From the NCBI GenBank assembly GCA_002297185.1, contig DBJV01000029.1, positions 1-11,707 of the forward strand: a stretch of DNA of 11,707 nt. Reading direction: 5' to 3'. The notes below the pieces were generated by a model. The model searched no databases, was not told the origin of the DNA, and saw only the letters and a program-made list of their open reading frames with translations. Positions 1 through 7,071 of the stretch are shown piece by piece. Position 1 is the first letter of the stretch. Every line of letters starts with the position of its first letter. The translations under genes were made by a program, and so were the position numbers. This DNA comes from Christensenella sp. UBA767 (GTDB lineage Bacteria > Bacillota > Clostridia > Christensenellales > CAG-917).

Positions 1-210
1 CGCGTAGCGGGGGACAACACTGACGCGATTGACTTCGTAGCAATCGCTAGTTCGTTGCAAGCAACGAACGGCAGACGAGCTGTTAGTAATACAAATCGGC
101 TGAAAGCCGTGTCACCGTCCTTTGTGTGCCAGCTACGCACCCAAACGGCACAGTCGGACGGTACTAATCGTCGAGCTTCGACGCTCGCTTTTCTCGCCGC
201 CTTGCGGCTC
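1..210. other. Hairpin-dense non-coding segment (candidate structured RNA or interspersed repeat)
   Basis: No recognisable gene lies here, but the sequence folds into a series of short perfect stems: GCGATTG/CAATCGC (25-31 with 41-47), GTTCGTTG/CAACGAAC (50-57 with 62-69), CGGCT/AGCCG (97-101 with 105-109), a two-tier stem ACCGTCC/GGACGGT (114-120 with 156-162) enclosing TGTGCC/GGCACA (125-130 with 147-152), CGTCGA/TCGACG (169-174 with 178-183) and GCCGC/GCGGC (196-200 with 204-208). Frame 1 is open from the window edge to 246, but its translation is Ala/Arg/Leu-rich with no recognisable domain. I infer a structured RNA or a repeat element cut by the window edge. The strand is unknown and I recognise no named RNA family. 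Confidence 0.4.
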
Positions 211-272
211 GCGTTCCGTCTGCGAATTAGCACATACCGTTTATAAGTACGCCTTGAATAAGTGTTCGTTTC

Positions 273-328
273 GGGTGTGGGGCGAAACCCCACCCGCAAT
301 TATTAATTATTAACTATTAATTATTAAT
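273..328. repeat. GC hairpin followed by four tandem TATTAAT heptamers
   Basis: A GC-rich stem, GTGGGG/CCCCAC (277-282 with 288-293, loop CGAAA), extends to 8 bp if T276 bulges. It is followed by four tandem 7-bp units at 301-307, 308-314, 315-321 and 322-328. Three are TATTAAT and the second is TATTAAC. The array ends 12 bp before the nifJ -35 box, so it could act as an A/T-rich upstream element, or it could be the edge of a repeat element. Which of these holds is not decidable from one copy. Confidence 0.6.
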
Positions 329-340
329 TCCTAAAAAATA

Positions 341-369
341 TTGACTTAAAAATTTTCTCAATATATAAT
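341..369 (+). promoter_or_regulatory. Sigma-A-type promoter of nifJ
   Basis: The -35 box TTGACT (341-346), a 17-bp spacer and the -10 box TATAAT (364-369) form a near-perfect consensus. Transcription should start near 376, which gives a leader of about 67 nt before the nifJ ATG. The strength of the match fits a highly expressed fermentation enzyme. Confidence 0.85.
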
Positions 370-379
370 ATCTAATGAC

Positions 380-398
380 TATGCGCATCGCGCGCATA
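380..398 (+). promoter_or_regulatory. Hairpin at the 5' end of the nifJ leader
   Basis: TATGCGC (380-386) pairs with GCGCATA (392-398) around a 5-nt loop, just downstream of the predicted transcription start. A stable hairpin this close to the 5' end commonly protects mRNA from decay; that role is inferred here. The segment shares the 12-mer CGCGCGCATACG (389-400) in inverted orientation with the right edge of the window. Confidence 0.5.
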
Positions 399-442
399 CG
401 CAAAATATTACTCGAAGATACTTTATTGGAGGAATTCCCGAT

Positions 443-3400
443 ATGAAAAAAATGACCATTGACGGTAACACCGCTGCGGCGCATATTGCATATGCTTTTT
501 CCGACGTTGCGGCAATTTACCCTATCACTCCGTCATCCCCGATGGCAGAGAACTGTGACGACTGGGCAGGTCAAGGAAGAAAGAACATCTTTGGCAACGT
601 TCTCAAAATCGCCGAGATGCAATCCGAGGCAGGCGCGGCAGGCGCAGTACACGGCTCTTTGGCAGCAGGCGCATTGACAAGCACGTTCACGGCGAGCCAA
701 GGTTTGCTCCTTATGATTCCGAACATGTACAAGATCGCAGGCGAGTTGCTCCCTTGCGTATTCAACGTCTCCGCACGTAGCGTTGCAGGACACGCTCTCA
801 ACATTTTCGGCGACCACTCCGACGTTATGGCATGCCGTCAAACGGGCTTTGCTATGCTCGCATCCAACAGCGTACAAGAAGTTATGGATTTGACTTTGGT
901 CTCCTACCTTTCCACGATCGAATCCAGCGTTCCGTTCCTCAACTTCTTCGACGGTTTCCGCACCTCTCACGAAGTTGACAAAATCGACGTTATCGACTAC
1001 GACGAGATCAAGGACCTCGTAAACTTCAAGAAGGTTGACGAATTCCGCGCACGCGCACTCAACCCCGAGCATCCGCATCAACAAGGCACGGCACAAAACC
1101 CCGACATTTACTTCCAAAACAGAGAGGCAAGCAACAAATATTACGACGCAGTCCCCGCAATCGTTCAAGCGGAAATGGACAAAGTCAGCAAGCTCACGGG
1201 CAGAAAATACAACCTCGTTGACTACTACGGTGCAAAAGACGCAGACCGCGTCATCGTCATCATGGGTTCAGGCGCAGAGGCTGTTGAAGAAACCGTTGAC
1301 TACCTCAACGCAAGAGGACAAAAAGTCGGTCTCCTCAAAGTCAGACTTTATCGTCCGTTCCCGATGGACGCATTCGTTGCAGCCCTTCCCGAGACTGTCA
1401 AGACAATTACCGTTATGGACAGAACCAAAGAGCCGGGCGCACAAGGCGAACCGCTCTACCTCGACGTCGTATCCGCTCTCAACGAGAAAGGCATCAAGAA
1501 AGAAGTGCTTTGCGGACGTTACGGCCTCGGCAGCAAGGAATTCAATCCGTCCATGGTCAACGCAATCTATGAGAACATGAACGGCGAAAAGAAAGATCGT
1601 TTCACAGTCGGCATCAACGACGACGTGACGTTCCACTCTCTCGCAGTCACCGAAAAGATCGACGCTTCCGACGCAAGCGCAATTTCCTGCAAGTTCTACG
1701 GACTCGGCTCTGACGGCACCGTCGGCGCAAACAAGAACTCCATCAAGATCATCGGCGACCACACCGACAAATACGCGCAAGCATACTTTGCATACGACTC
1801 CAAGAAATCCGGCGGTATCACCATTTCCCACCTCCGTTTCAGCGACAAGCCCATCCGCAGCACGTACCTCATCGACCAAGCGGACTTCGTGGCATGCCAC
1901 AACGAGTCTTACGTACTCCGTTACGATATGCTCTCCGACCTCAAAGAAGGCGGCACGTTCCTCCTCAACTCTCAATGGGAGCCTGAAGAAATGGACGCAA
2001 AACTCCCCGCTTCTATGAAGAATATGATTGCCAAAAAGCACATCAAATTCTACACTCTCGACGGTCTCAAAGTTATCCAAGAGATCGGCACCAAGAAGGG
2101 CGTCAACACGGTTATGCAAGCAGCATTCTTCAAACTTGCAAACGTCATTCCTTACGAGGACGCAGAGCGTTATATGAAGGAAATGATCAAGAAGTCCTAC
2201 GGCAAGAAAGGCGATGCAGTCGTTGCAATGAACAACGCATGCGTTGACAATGCAATCGCACACCTCAAAGAAGTCAAATATCCGCAAAGCTGGGAGACCA
2301 CGACCAACGGCGCAGCTCCGCTTGAAGTACCCAACGACGAATATTTCAGAAACTTTATCGCTCCGATCACCGCACAAGAAGGCGACAAACTCCCCGTTTC
2401 CGCATTCAACCCCAACGGTTTCGTACCCACCGGCACGACCAAATTTGAAAAACGCGGTATCGCAGTTTCCGTTCCTATGTGGGACAAAGACAAATGTATC
2501 CAATGCAACCGCTGCGCTCTCGTTTGCCCGCACGCGACAATCCGTCCGACGCTCGCAACCGCAGAAGAACTTGCAAACAAACCCGAGACTTTCGAGACCA
2601 AACCCGCTATCGGCGTAAAGGGCTATGAATTCCGTATGCAAGTAAGTCCGTACGACTGCACGGGTTGCTCCAACTGCGTTGCTGTCTGCCCCGCAAAAGA
2701 AAAAGCGCTCACCATGGTTCCGCTTGACGAGGCAATCGCAAAAGAGGCTGAGAACTGGGAATATGCGGCAGACCTCAAAGAGACTTCTGCAGAACTCAAG
2801 TCCGTCAACGTCAAGAACAGCCAATTCAAGAAACCGCTCTTCGAGTTCTCGGGCGCATGCGCAGGCTGCGGCGAAACTCCGTACGTCAAACTCATGACTC
2901 AACTCTTCGGTGACAGAATGCTCATTGCAAACGCAACGGGTTGCTCCTCCATCTACGGCGGCAGCGCACCGACTTGCCCCTACACCAAGAACGACAAAGG
3001 TCGCGGACCTGCTTGGGCAAACTCATTGTTCGAGGACAACGCAGAGTTCGGTTACGGCATGCACCTTGCATACGACACACGCCGCAACGTTCTTGCCAAC
3101 ACGATGACCAACCTCATCAACCTCGGCACCATTTCCGAAGGCATGACCAATGCTCTCAACGCATGGCTTGAAAACAAGGAAGACGCCGCAAAGAGCGAAG
3201 AGGCTGCAAACGCAATCCTCGCACTTCTCCCCGAAGAAAAGAAAAACGCAAACGGCTTGAGCCTTGAACTTTTACAAAACATCGAGGCAAGAGAAGATTG
3301 CCTCATCAAGAAATCCGTATGGATCGTCGGCGGCGACGGATGGGCATACGATATCGGTTACAACGGCGTTGACCACGTTCTCGCAAGCGGCGAAGACGTC

Positions 3401-3970
3401 AACATCCTCGTCCTCGACACCGAAGTCTATTCCAACACAGGCGGACAAGCGTCCAAATCCACTCCGACCGGCGCAATTGCGAAATTCGCGGCAACCGGCA
3501 AACGCACCAAGAAGAAAGACCTTGCACTTCTCGCAATGGACTACGGTTACGTTTATGTAGCGCAAGTTTCTATGGGTGCTGATATGAACCAAGTCGTCAA
3601 AGCGTTCGCAGAGGCAGAGGCATATCACGGACCGTCCATCATCATCGCTTACGCACCGTGCATCAACCACGGCATCAAAGGCGGTATGGACAATTCGCAA
3701 ATGGAAATGAAGAAAGCAGTTGACTGCGGTTATTGGCAACTCTTCCGTTACAACCCGACGTTGGTCGGAACGGACAAAGCGCCGCTCGCAATCGACAGCA
3801 AAGAGCCGACAGACGATTATCAAGCGTTCCTTATGAACGAAACGAGATATGCGTCCTTGGCGAAGATGAATCCGGATGCGGCAAAAGTCTTGTTCGCAAA
3901 GAACGAAGAAGACGCCGCAAAGAAACGCGCATTCTACCTCAAGAGAGCAGCGTCCTACACGGAAGAATAA
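443..3970 (+). CDS. nifJ: Pyruvate:ferredoxin (flavodoxin) oxidoreductase
   Basis: This cytoplasmic enzyme converts pyruvate and CoA to acetyl-CoA and CO2 and passes electrons to ferredoxin or flavodoxin. At 1175 residues it has the usual length of the single-chain homodimeric form. The N-terminal domain has the YPITPSSPM motif (T29), E62 and R112, matching the catalytic T31, E64 and R114 of the Desulfovibrio africanus enzyme. The ferredoxin domain has two 4Fe-4S sets, C685/688/691/695 and C739/742/745/749. The proximal cluster ligands are C806, C809, C834 and C1073. Thiamine diphosphate binding is shown by GDG around D965 and NTGGQ at N998. The start is ATG with GGAGG at 428-432, 10 nt upstream. 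The gene is monocistronic, with its own promoter (341-369) and terminator (3987-4016). All key residues are present and nothing is broken. Long open frames on the opposite strand are codon-bias shadows. Confidence 0.98.
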   Translation: MKKMTIDGNTAAAHIAYAFSDVAAIYPITPSSPMAENCDDWAGQGRKNIFGNVLKIAEMQSEAGAAGAVHGSLAAGALTSTFTASQGLLLMIPNMYKIAGELLPCVFNVSARSVAGHALNIFGDHSDVMACRQTGFAMLASNSVQEVMDLTLVSYLSTIESSVPFLNFFDGFRTSHEVDKIDVIDYDEIKDLVNFKKVDEFRARALNPEHPHQQGTAQNPDIYFQNREASNKYYDAVPAIVQAEMDKVSKLTGRKYNLVDYYGAKDADRVIVIMGSGAEAVEETVDYLNARGQKVGLLKVRLYRPFPMDAFVAALPETVKTITVMDRTKEPGAQGEPLYLDVVSALNEKGIKKEVLCGRYGLGSKEFNPSMVNAIYENMNGEKKDRFTVGINDDVTFHSLAVTEKIDASDASAISCKFYGLGSDGTVGANKNSIKIIGDHTDKYAQAYFAYDSKKSGGITISHLRFSDKPIRSTYLIDQADFVACHNESYVLRYDMLSDLKEGGTFLLNSQWEPEEMDAKLPASMKNMIAKKHIKFYTLDGLKVIQEIGTKKGVNTVMQAAFFKLANVIPYEDAERYMKEMIKKSYGKKGDAVVAMNNACVDNAIAHLKEVKYPQSWETTTNGAAPLEVPNDEYFRNFIAPITAQEGDKLPVSAFNPNGFVPTGTTKFEKRGIAVSVPMWDKDKCIQCNRCALVCPHATIRPTLATAEELANKPETFETKPAIGVKGYEFRMQVSPYDCTGCSNCVAVCPAKEKALTMVPLDEAIAKEAENWEYAADLKETSAELKSVNVKNSQFKKPLFEFSGACAGCGETPYVKLMTQLFGDRMLIANATGCSSIYGGSAPTCPYTKNDKGRGPAWANSLFEDNAEFGYGMHLAYDTRRNVLANTMTNLINLGTISEGMTNALNAWLENKEDAAKSEEAANAILALLPEEKKNANGLSLELLQNIEAREDCLIKKSVWIVGGDGWAYDIGYNGVDHVLASGEDVNILVLDTEVYSNTGGQASKSTPTGAIAKFAATGKRTKKKDLALLAMDYGYVYVAQVSMGADMNQVVKAFAEAEAYHGPSIIIAYAPCINHGIKGGMDNSQMEMKKAVDCGYWQLFRYNPTLVGTDKAPLAIDSKEPTDDYQAFLMNETRYASLAKMNPDAAKVLFAKNEEDAAKKRAFYLKRAASYTEE

Positions 3971-3986
3971 TTCCATTCGGTATAGC

Positions 3987-4016
3987 AAAAACCCCTCGGA
4001 AATCCGAGGGGTTTTT
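3987..4016. terminator. Bidirectional intrinsic terminator between convergent genes
   Basis: A perfect 14-bp inverted repeat (3987-4000 with 4003-4016) has the GC core CCCCTCGG and is flanked by five A on the left and five T on the right, so it gives a hairpin plus U-tract on both strands. It lies 16 bp after the nifJ stop and 33 bp after the stop of the convergent - strand gene, and it can serve both. Confidence 0.93.
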
Positions 4017-4049
4017 AATATAGTTTTACCAATATATTATCAAATATCG

Positions 4050-5519
4050 TCAAATATTAATCCAAAGCGCAGGCACAATGCCGAAATCCGAATAAAACAC
4101 CTTATACATATCTTTCAACGCGCCGTCCTGACACACGTATGCGGATTGATAACTCTTATATGCGTCGGGCGAGCGCAACCGCCAGTAACAACACCCATCC
4201 TGACTTGCAAAACACCCTTGGCTCTTTGCATATTCGCTCGCTTTGAGCGTCAACGCCGCTTTTTCGTTCTCATACTTGCCGTTTTCCACCGCTTTTGCGG
4301 AATATGCGGTAATTTCCGCATAACTCAACAAAAACGTTTTGTCGTCCGTATCCGTACACGCATACGGATTATCCGAATATCGAGTGCTTTGTGCGCTGTT
4401 GTCGATATGCGTTGTCGGAATGCGCCCTTTTTGCAATAGCGTAAATGCCGTATTATAAAAATCGTCGTTAAGCCACGCTCTTATCGTGCTTTTGGCATAA
4501 TTGTTGCCATAATCTCCGTCGTCGTAATCAAAGGATTGTGCGTCGAGTGCGATATCGCAAAACAACATTGCCTGCCCGTCCTTTTCCTTGACCACACGCC
4601 ACTTTATCGGCTCGTACAAAAACCAGTACGTCTCAAACGGGAAATATCCGTTGTTATCTTGATACGACTTTTCTTTAGAGCCTGCGGAGCGAGGATCGTT
4701 CGACCTGTAATCGGCAAAATAAACTCCTCTATACTTTTCCCCGTCATATTCGATGTCGATAAACCACATTCCTTCAGGATCTGACTTCATATTATATCCA
4801 TACGATGTCCACCCCTTTCTATCGTTCCTTAAAGGTATTGACACCATACCGTTAAGAGCCTTCAACACCTCTTCATCTTCTACTTTCGATTGCGGATACG
4901 TGCCAAAATATACGATGTCGTTTTCTTTAGAAAACGTATCTACCTCAACCCATTTAGCACAAATCGTCGTATCTTCCTCAATCGTATCCTTATCGAAGTT
5001 CCACGCCCGAGAGTAGTCCTCGCTCCACCATCCGTCAAATTTATATCCCCGTTTTGTCGGTTCGATAGGCAAACTTACGGTCTTTCCTCTTTCGATTTCC
5101 TGACTTGAAACAAGCGTTCCGCCCTTCACCTCAAACGTCACTATAAACTTATCGACGGGTACAGGCGGCTGCAACTCAACCCATTTGGCATATAGCGTAA
5201 TATCTTGCTCTATCGGCTGCTCTTTATCGAACAAATTTGTGCAGCCTTTATCCAGATACCACCCCGCAAACTCATGTCCCTCTTTGCTTGTACTCGGCAA
5301 TTCTTTCAATTTTCTGCCCTGTTGAACGTAAACGTTTTTGACTGCCGAGCCACCGTTTGCATCAAACTTCACGACGAATACTTTTGTCGTCTGTGCGTTA
5401 TTGTCATCGCCTTGATTTTCATTTTTCTTTTTATTGACAACCACCAATATCGTCGTAAGCACAATCACAAGAACCAAGACAATAGCAACAGCCAAAATAA
5501 TCGCTTTCTTTTTATTCAC
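4050..5519 (-). CDS. Membrane-anchored protein with two InlB-type repeats and a DUF6273-like domain
   Basis: The 489-residue protein begins with a Lys-flanked hydrophobic segment (about 6-28, KKK on both sides). This is probably a single membrane anchor with the rest outside the cell. Two Listeria-Bacteroides (InlB B-type) repeats follow, at about 46-114 (ending LYAKWVE) and 124-192 (ending ICAKWVE), each with the FxGWY/W signature (FAGWY, FDGWW). Residues 200-489 look like DUF6273: VYFGTYPQ (203-210), IKWRVV (305-310), STIRAWLNDDFY (344-355), YWRLRSP (445-451) and a C-terminal VPALWI. There is no sortase motif. The start is GTG at 5519, chosen because GGAGG (5531-5527) lies 7 nt upstream. 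The gene is divergent from the XRE regulator and shares overlapping promoters with it. The ligand is unknown. InlB-type repeats are common in adhesins and wall-associated proteins, so a surface role is inferred. Confidence 0.85.
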   Translation of the reverse strand: MNKKKAIILAVAIVLVLVIVLTTILVVVNKKKNENQGDDNNAQTTKVFVVKFDANGGSAVKNVYVQQGRKLKELPSTSKEGHEFAGWYLDKGCTNLFDKEQPIEQDITLYAKWVELQPPVPVDKFIVTFEVKGGTLVSSQEIERGKTVSLPIEPTKRGYKFDGWWSEDYSRAWNFDKDTIEEDTTICAKWVEVDTFSKENDIVYFGTYPQSKVEDEEVLKALNGMVSIPLRNDRKGWTSYGYNMKSDPEGMWFIDIEYDGEKYRGVYFADYRSNDPRSAGSKEKSYQDNNGYFPFETYWFLYEPIKWRVVKEKDGQAMLFCDIALDAQSFDYDDGDYGNNYAKSTIRAWLNDDFYNTAFTLLQKGRIPTTHIDNSAQSTRYSDNPYACTDTDDKTFLLSYAEITAYSAKAVENGKYENEKAALTLKASEYAKSQGCFASQDGCCYWRLRSPDAYKSYQSAYVCQDGALKDMYKVFYSDFGIVPALWINI

Positions 5520-5555
5520 GCTTTCCCCTCCTCACCGTAGGCGTTTTATCTAATG

Positions 5556-5585
5556 TTTACATTATATAATGCATTAGTCTATATT
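5556..5585 (+). promoter_or_regulatory. Probable promoter of the XRE regulator, overlapping the divergent one
   Basis: TTTACA (5556-5561), an 18-bp spacer and TATATT (5580-5585) match the consensus at 5 of 6 positions in each box. Its -35 overlaps the -10 of the - strand promoter, and its -10 touches the -35 of the - strand promoter, so the two cannot easily be occupied together. The predicted leader is about 50 nt. No other box pair upstream of the regulator is as good. Confidence 0.55.
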
Positions 5586-5626
5586 GTCAAAGAATTTTTA
5601 TATTATCATTTGGACATTATATAACG
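5560..5626. promoter_or_regulatory. Pair of palindromic operator candidates 55 bp apart
   Basis: CATTATATAATG (5560-5571) is a perfect 12-bp palindrome. CATTATATAACG (5615-5626) is the same apart from one base. The match extends to 14 of 15 positions (5559-5573 and 5614-5628). The first copy covers the shared -10/-35 of the divergent promoters, and the second lies in the leader of the regulator gene just before its Shine-Dalgarno. Binding by the adjacent XRE protein is inferred. AT-rich palindromes can also arise because a -10 box is nearly self-complementary. Confidence 0.55.
5561..5590 (-). promoter_or_regulatory. Promoter of the InlB-repeat/DUF6273 gene
   Basis: Read on the - strand, a perfect -35 TTGACA (5590-5585), an 18-bp spacer and a perfect -10 TATAAT (5566-5561) lie about 40 bp upstream of the GTG start. 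The -10 box is inside the 12-bp palindrome at 5560-5571, so a bound regulator would block it. Confidence 0.85.
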
Positions 5627-5642
5627 CAAAGGTGAGATAGTT

Positions 5643-5861
5643 ATGGTTAAATTGCGTGTTTTAGACTTGCTCAAAGAGAACAACAAGACAAAATATTGGC
5701 TGTATATTCAGCTCGGTATGAGCTATCAAAATTTCAATAAAATGGTCAATAACGAAACGAAATCCATACAATACGAAATAATCGGTACGCTTTGCGACAT
5801 ATTCAAATGCACCCCAAACGATTTGTTCGAGGTAGCGCAAGAAGGCGAAATTTCCAAATAA
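5643..5861 (+). CDS. Small XRE/Cro-type HTH transcriptional regulator
   Basis: The 72-residue protein is almost wholly one Cro/C1-type helix-turn-helix domain (HTH_26-like). It has an N-terminal helix LRVLDLLKENN (4-14), then the HTH at about 16-40, including SYQNFNKMVNNE (27-38) as the likely recognition region, and the closing pattern LCDIFKCTPNDLFE (50-63), which is typical of the family. It has no sensor or dimerisation domain, so it probably binds DNA as a dimer without a ligand. The start is ATG with AAAGGTG (5628-5634), 8 nt upstream. It is divergent from the surface-protein gene, and a palindrome covers both promoters with a near copy in its own leader, which suggests it represses both itself and that gene. 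A role in phage control is possible but no phage genes are nearby. Confidence 0.88.
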   Translation: MVKLRVLDLLKENNKTKYWLYIQLGMSYQNFNKMVNNETKSIQYEIIGTLCDIFKCTPNDLFEVAQEGEISK

Positions 5862-5865
5862 AAAA

Positions 5866-5898
5866 CGATGTGCGCAACTCTTTTAGTTGCGCACATCG
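5866..5898 (-). terminator. Intrinsic terminator of the TetR/TIGR04076 unit
   Basis: A perfect 14-bp stem (5866-5879 with 5885-5898, loop CTTTT) is followed on the - strand by six T (5865-5860), a textbook terminator for transcripts coming from the right. On the + strand the hairpin starts 5 bp after the XRE stop codon but is followed by CCACTTTA, not a T-tract, so + strand termination would be weaker. Confidence 0.85.
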
Positions 5899-5922
5899 CC
5901 ACTTTATCACATCGTTTTGTTA

Positions 5923-6033
5923 TTATAATCTCTTGATTTTGCCAAATTGCGTGCTGTACGACTCAAACGATACGTGCTTTGTATCGAGCAATTCGTCCAT
6001 ATCGTCTGTGACGTTTCCAAAGCGTGCTTTCAT
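5923..6033 (-). CDS. Possible 36-residue small protein, unrecognised
   Basis: An ATG at 6033-6031 opens a 36-codon frame ending in TAA at 5923. The peptide starts MKARFGNVTDDMDELLD and ends FGKIKRL, with an acidic N-terminal half and a basic end. Codon choice (GAC, AAC, GTC, CTC, GAT) resembles the neighbouring genes. It lies 25 nt downstream of the TIGR04076-like gene, on the same strand, and before the unit's terminator, so it would be the third gene of that transcript. Against it, there is no Shine-Dalgarno, the frame stays open upstream of the ATG, and no homolog is known to me. It could equally be a gene remnant or untranslated 3' sequence. Confidence 0.35.
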   Translation of the reverse strand: MKARFGNVTDDMDELLDTKHVSFESYSTQFGKIKRL

Positions 6034-6058
6034 CGTATGCGTGATGACGTGATTAGTT

Positions 6059-6442
6059 TTATTTATCGCTATTATCCTCGTAGAACTTGCCCTCGAAGAA
6101 GTTTTTATTTCCGAAAGGCGTTGCCGTTAGGCGGAACATAACGCAACCGTCGGGACAAACGATAGTCTTGACGTATTTGTCCTCACCGCCCACTTTTCGC
6201 AAATCTCCGCCGCTACGCACAGCCTCCATAATAGGATAAAGCATAGTCATCGTCTTGCTACAAATTCCGTAACCCTGCTCGTTGACGGGACAACCGTAAG
6301 TACACTCGTATTTATCACCTATTTGCTCGCCGTTGCGACAATAATTCTCCGTCTTATCCCCTCTCAAAAATCCAATCGTTTCAATCTCGAATTTATACTC
6401 TTCTTCATACCATTTTTTCACTTTAATTTCCTCTCTCTTCAC
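6059..6442 (-). CDS. TIGR04076-like small Cys-containing protein
   Basis: The 127-residue soluble protein resembles the uncharacterised TIGR04076 family. After an N-terminal strand (KFEIETIGF, 17-25) it has GEQIGDKYEC (38-47), YGIC (58-61) followed by MLYPIMEAVRSGGDL (67-81), and the family-type CPDG (96-99) leading into a final beta strand. It has six Cys (35, 47, 51, 61, 96, 100), which could bind a metal or form disulfides; that is inference. The start is GTG at 6442 with GAAGGA (6459-6454), 11 nt upstream and overlapping the TetR stop. A second GTG at codon 8, preceded by AGAGG, is a credible alternative start that would not affect the domain. It lies 15 nt after TetR on the same strand, so the two are probably co-transcribed. 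The biochemical role of the family is not established. Confidence 0.65.
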   Translation of the reverse strand: MKREEIKVKKWYEEEYKFEIETIGFLRGDKTENYCRNGEQIGDKYECTYGCPVNEQGYGICSKTMTMLYPIMEAVRSGGDLRKVGGEDKYVKTIVCPDGCVMFRLTATPFGNKNFFEGKFYEDNSDK

Positions 6443-6457
6443 AAAATTTCGTATCCT

Positions 6458-7057
6458 TCAATCTCCAAACATCGCTTTTGCTCTTTCGGGCGAAAGTCCC
6501 ATAATCATATTGACGGTCTTGCGCATTTGGTCGGTGCTTTTGTCCACCCAATCTGTATCCTCGTGCAAAATCACGCTGCCCACGCCGTGCGCCAAAAATA
6601 CGGCGGTAAGCGGTGTATCCATGCACGGTTTTGCGCCGTTCGCAATCAGCACTTCCAAAATCTGCTCTATATACGGCTCGATTACGGTGAGTGCCTGCTC
6701 TCTTATCGCCCAGCGCACCGTGCGATGCATATTGCCCTCATACTTATCTCTGAACTCGCGCACTTTGACCTTCATATAGCCGAAAAATTTCATAAGTGCC
6801 TGATTGGGGTTTTGTTTTGCACTTTCCACAAGTGCGGCAAAATCCGCCTTGTACGGCTCAAAGAAGTTGTCAAGTACGTCCGAAAACAAGTCGTCCTTGG
6901 TCTTGTAGTAATAGTAGAACAGCCCGACCTCGCAATCGAGTTCGTCCGTGATATTACGTATGCACGTGCCGTCAAATCCCTTTTCAAAAAACAGCCTCGT
7001 ACCCACTTCAATCATCTTGTTTTTCGTTCCGCCGTCATATTTCGGTTTTCTTGCCAT
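6458..7057 (-). CDS. TetR/AcrR-family transcriptional regulator
   Basis: With the chosen ATG start (7057) the protein has 199 residues, typical for the family. The N-terminal DNA-binding domain is clear: TKNKMIEVGTRLFFEKGFDG (11-30), then the HTH TCIRNITDELDCEVGLFYYY (31-50) and KTKDDLF (52-58). The all-helical C-terminal half should bind an unknown effector and form the dimer. The frame is open further upstream to a TTG at 7117, but that codon lies in the -35 box of a consensus promoter (7117-7089), so it cannot be in the transcript. The ATG at 7057 has AGAGG (7067-7063) 5 nt upstream. TetR proteins usually repress their own unit, here including the TIGR04076-like gene; the direct repeats TTACTGAAT on both sides of the promoter are candidate sites. 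No transporter gene, a common TetR target, is adjacent. Confidence 0.93.
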   Translation of the reverse strand: MARKPKYDGGTKNKMIEVGTRLFFEKGFDGTCIRNITDELDCEVGLFYYYYKTKDDLFSDVLDNFFEPYKADFAALVESAKQNPNQALMKFFGYMKVKVREFRDKYEGNMHRTVRWAIREQALTVIEPYIEQILEVLIANGAKPCMDTPLTAVFLAHGVGSVILHEDTDWVDKSTDQMRKTVNMIMGLSPERAKAMFGD

Positions 7058-7071
7058 ATTGCCCTCTAAAA

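Noticed and set aside
151..183. Resemblance to the 3' end of 23S rRNA (GGTACTAAT followed by GTCGAG and CTT.GAC)
   Set aside because: The match is short and the preceding 150 bases do not resemble the highly conserved 23S sequence, so this is probably coincidence or at most a small fragment.
1..246. Open frame from the window edge to a stop at 246, possibly the end of a protein gene
   Set aside because: The translation is Ala/Arg/Leu-rich with no domain, it runs through all the hairpins, and a TTG at 55 has no Shine-Dalgarno. An upstream partial gene cannot be excluded but is not supported.
1268..2902. A 544-codon open frame antisense to nifJ (and a 211-codon one at 533-1168)
   Set aside because: They lie entirely within nifJ, give Cys/Phe/Val-rich proteins without domains, and follow from its strongly biased codon use. 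The nifJ reading is certain.
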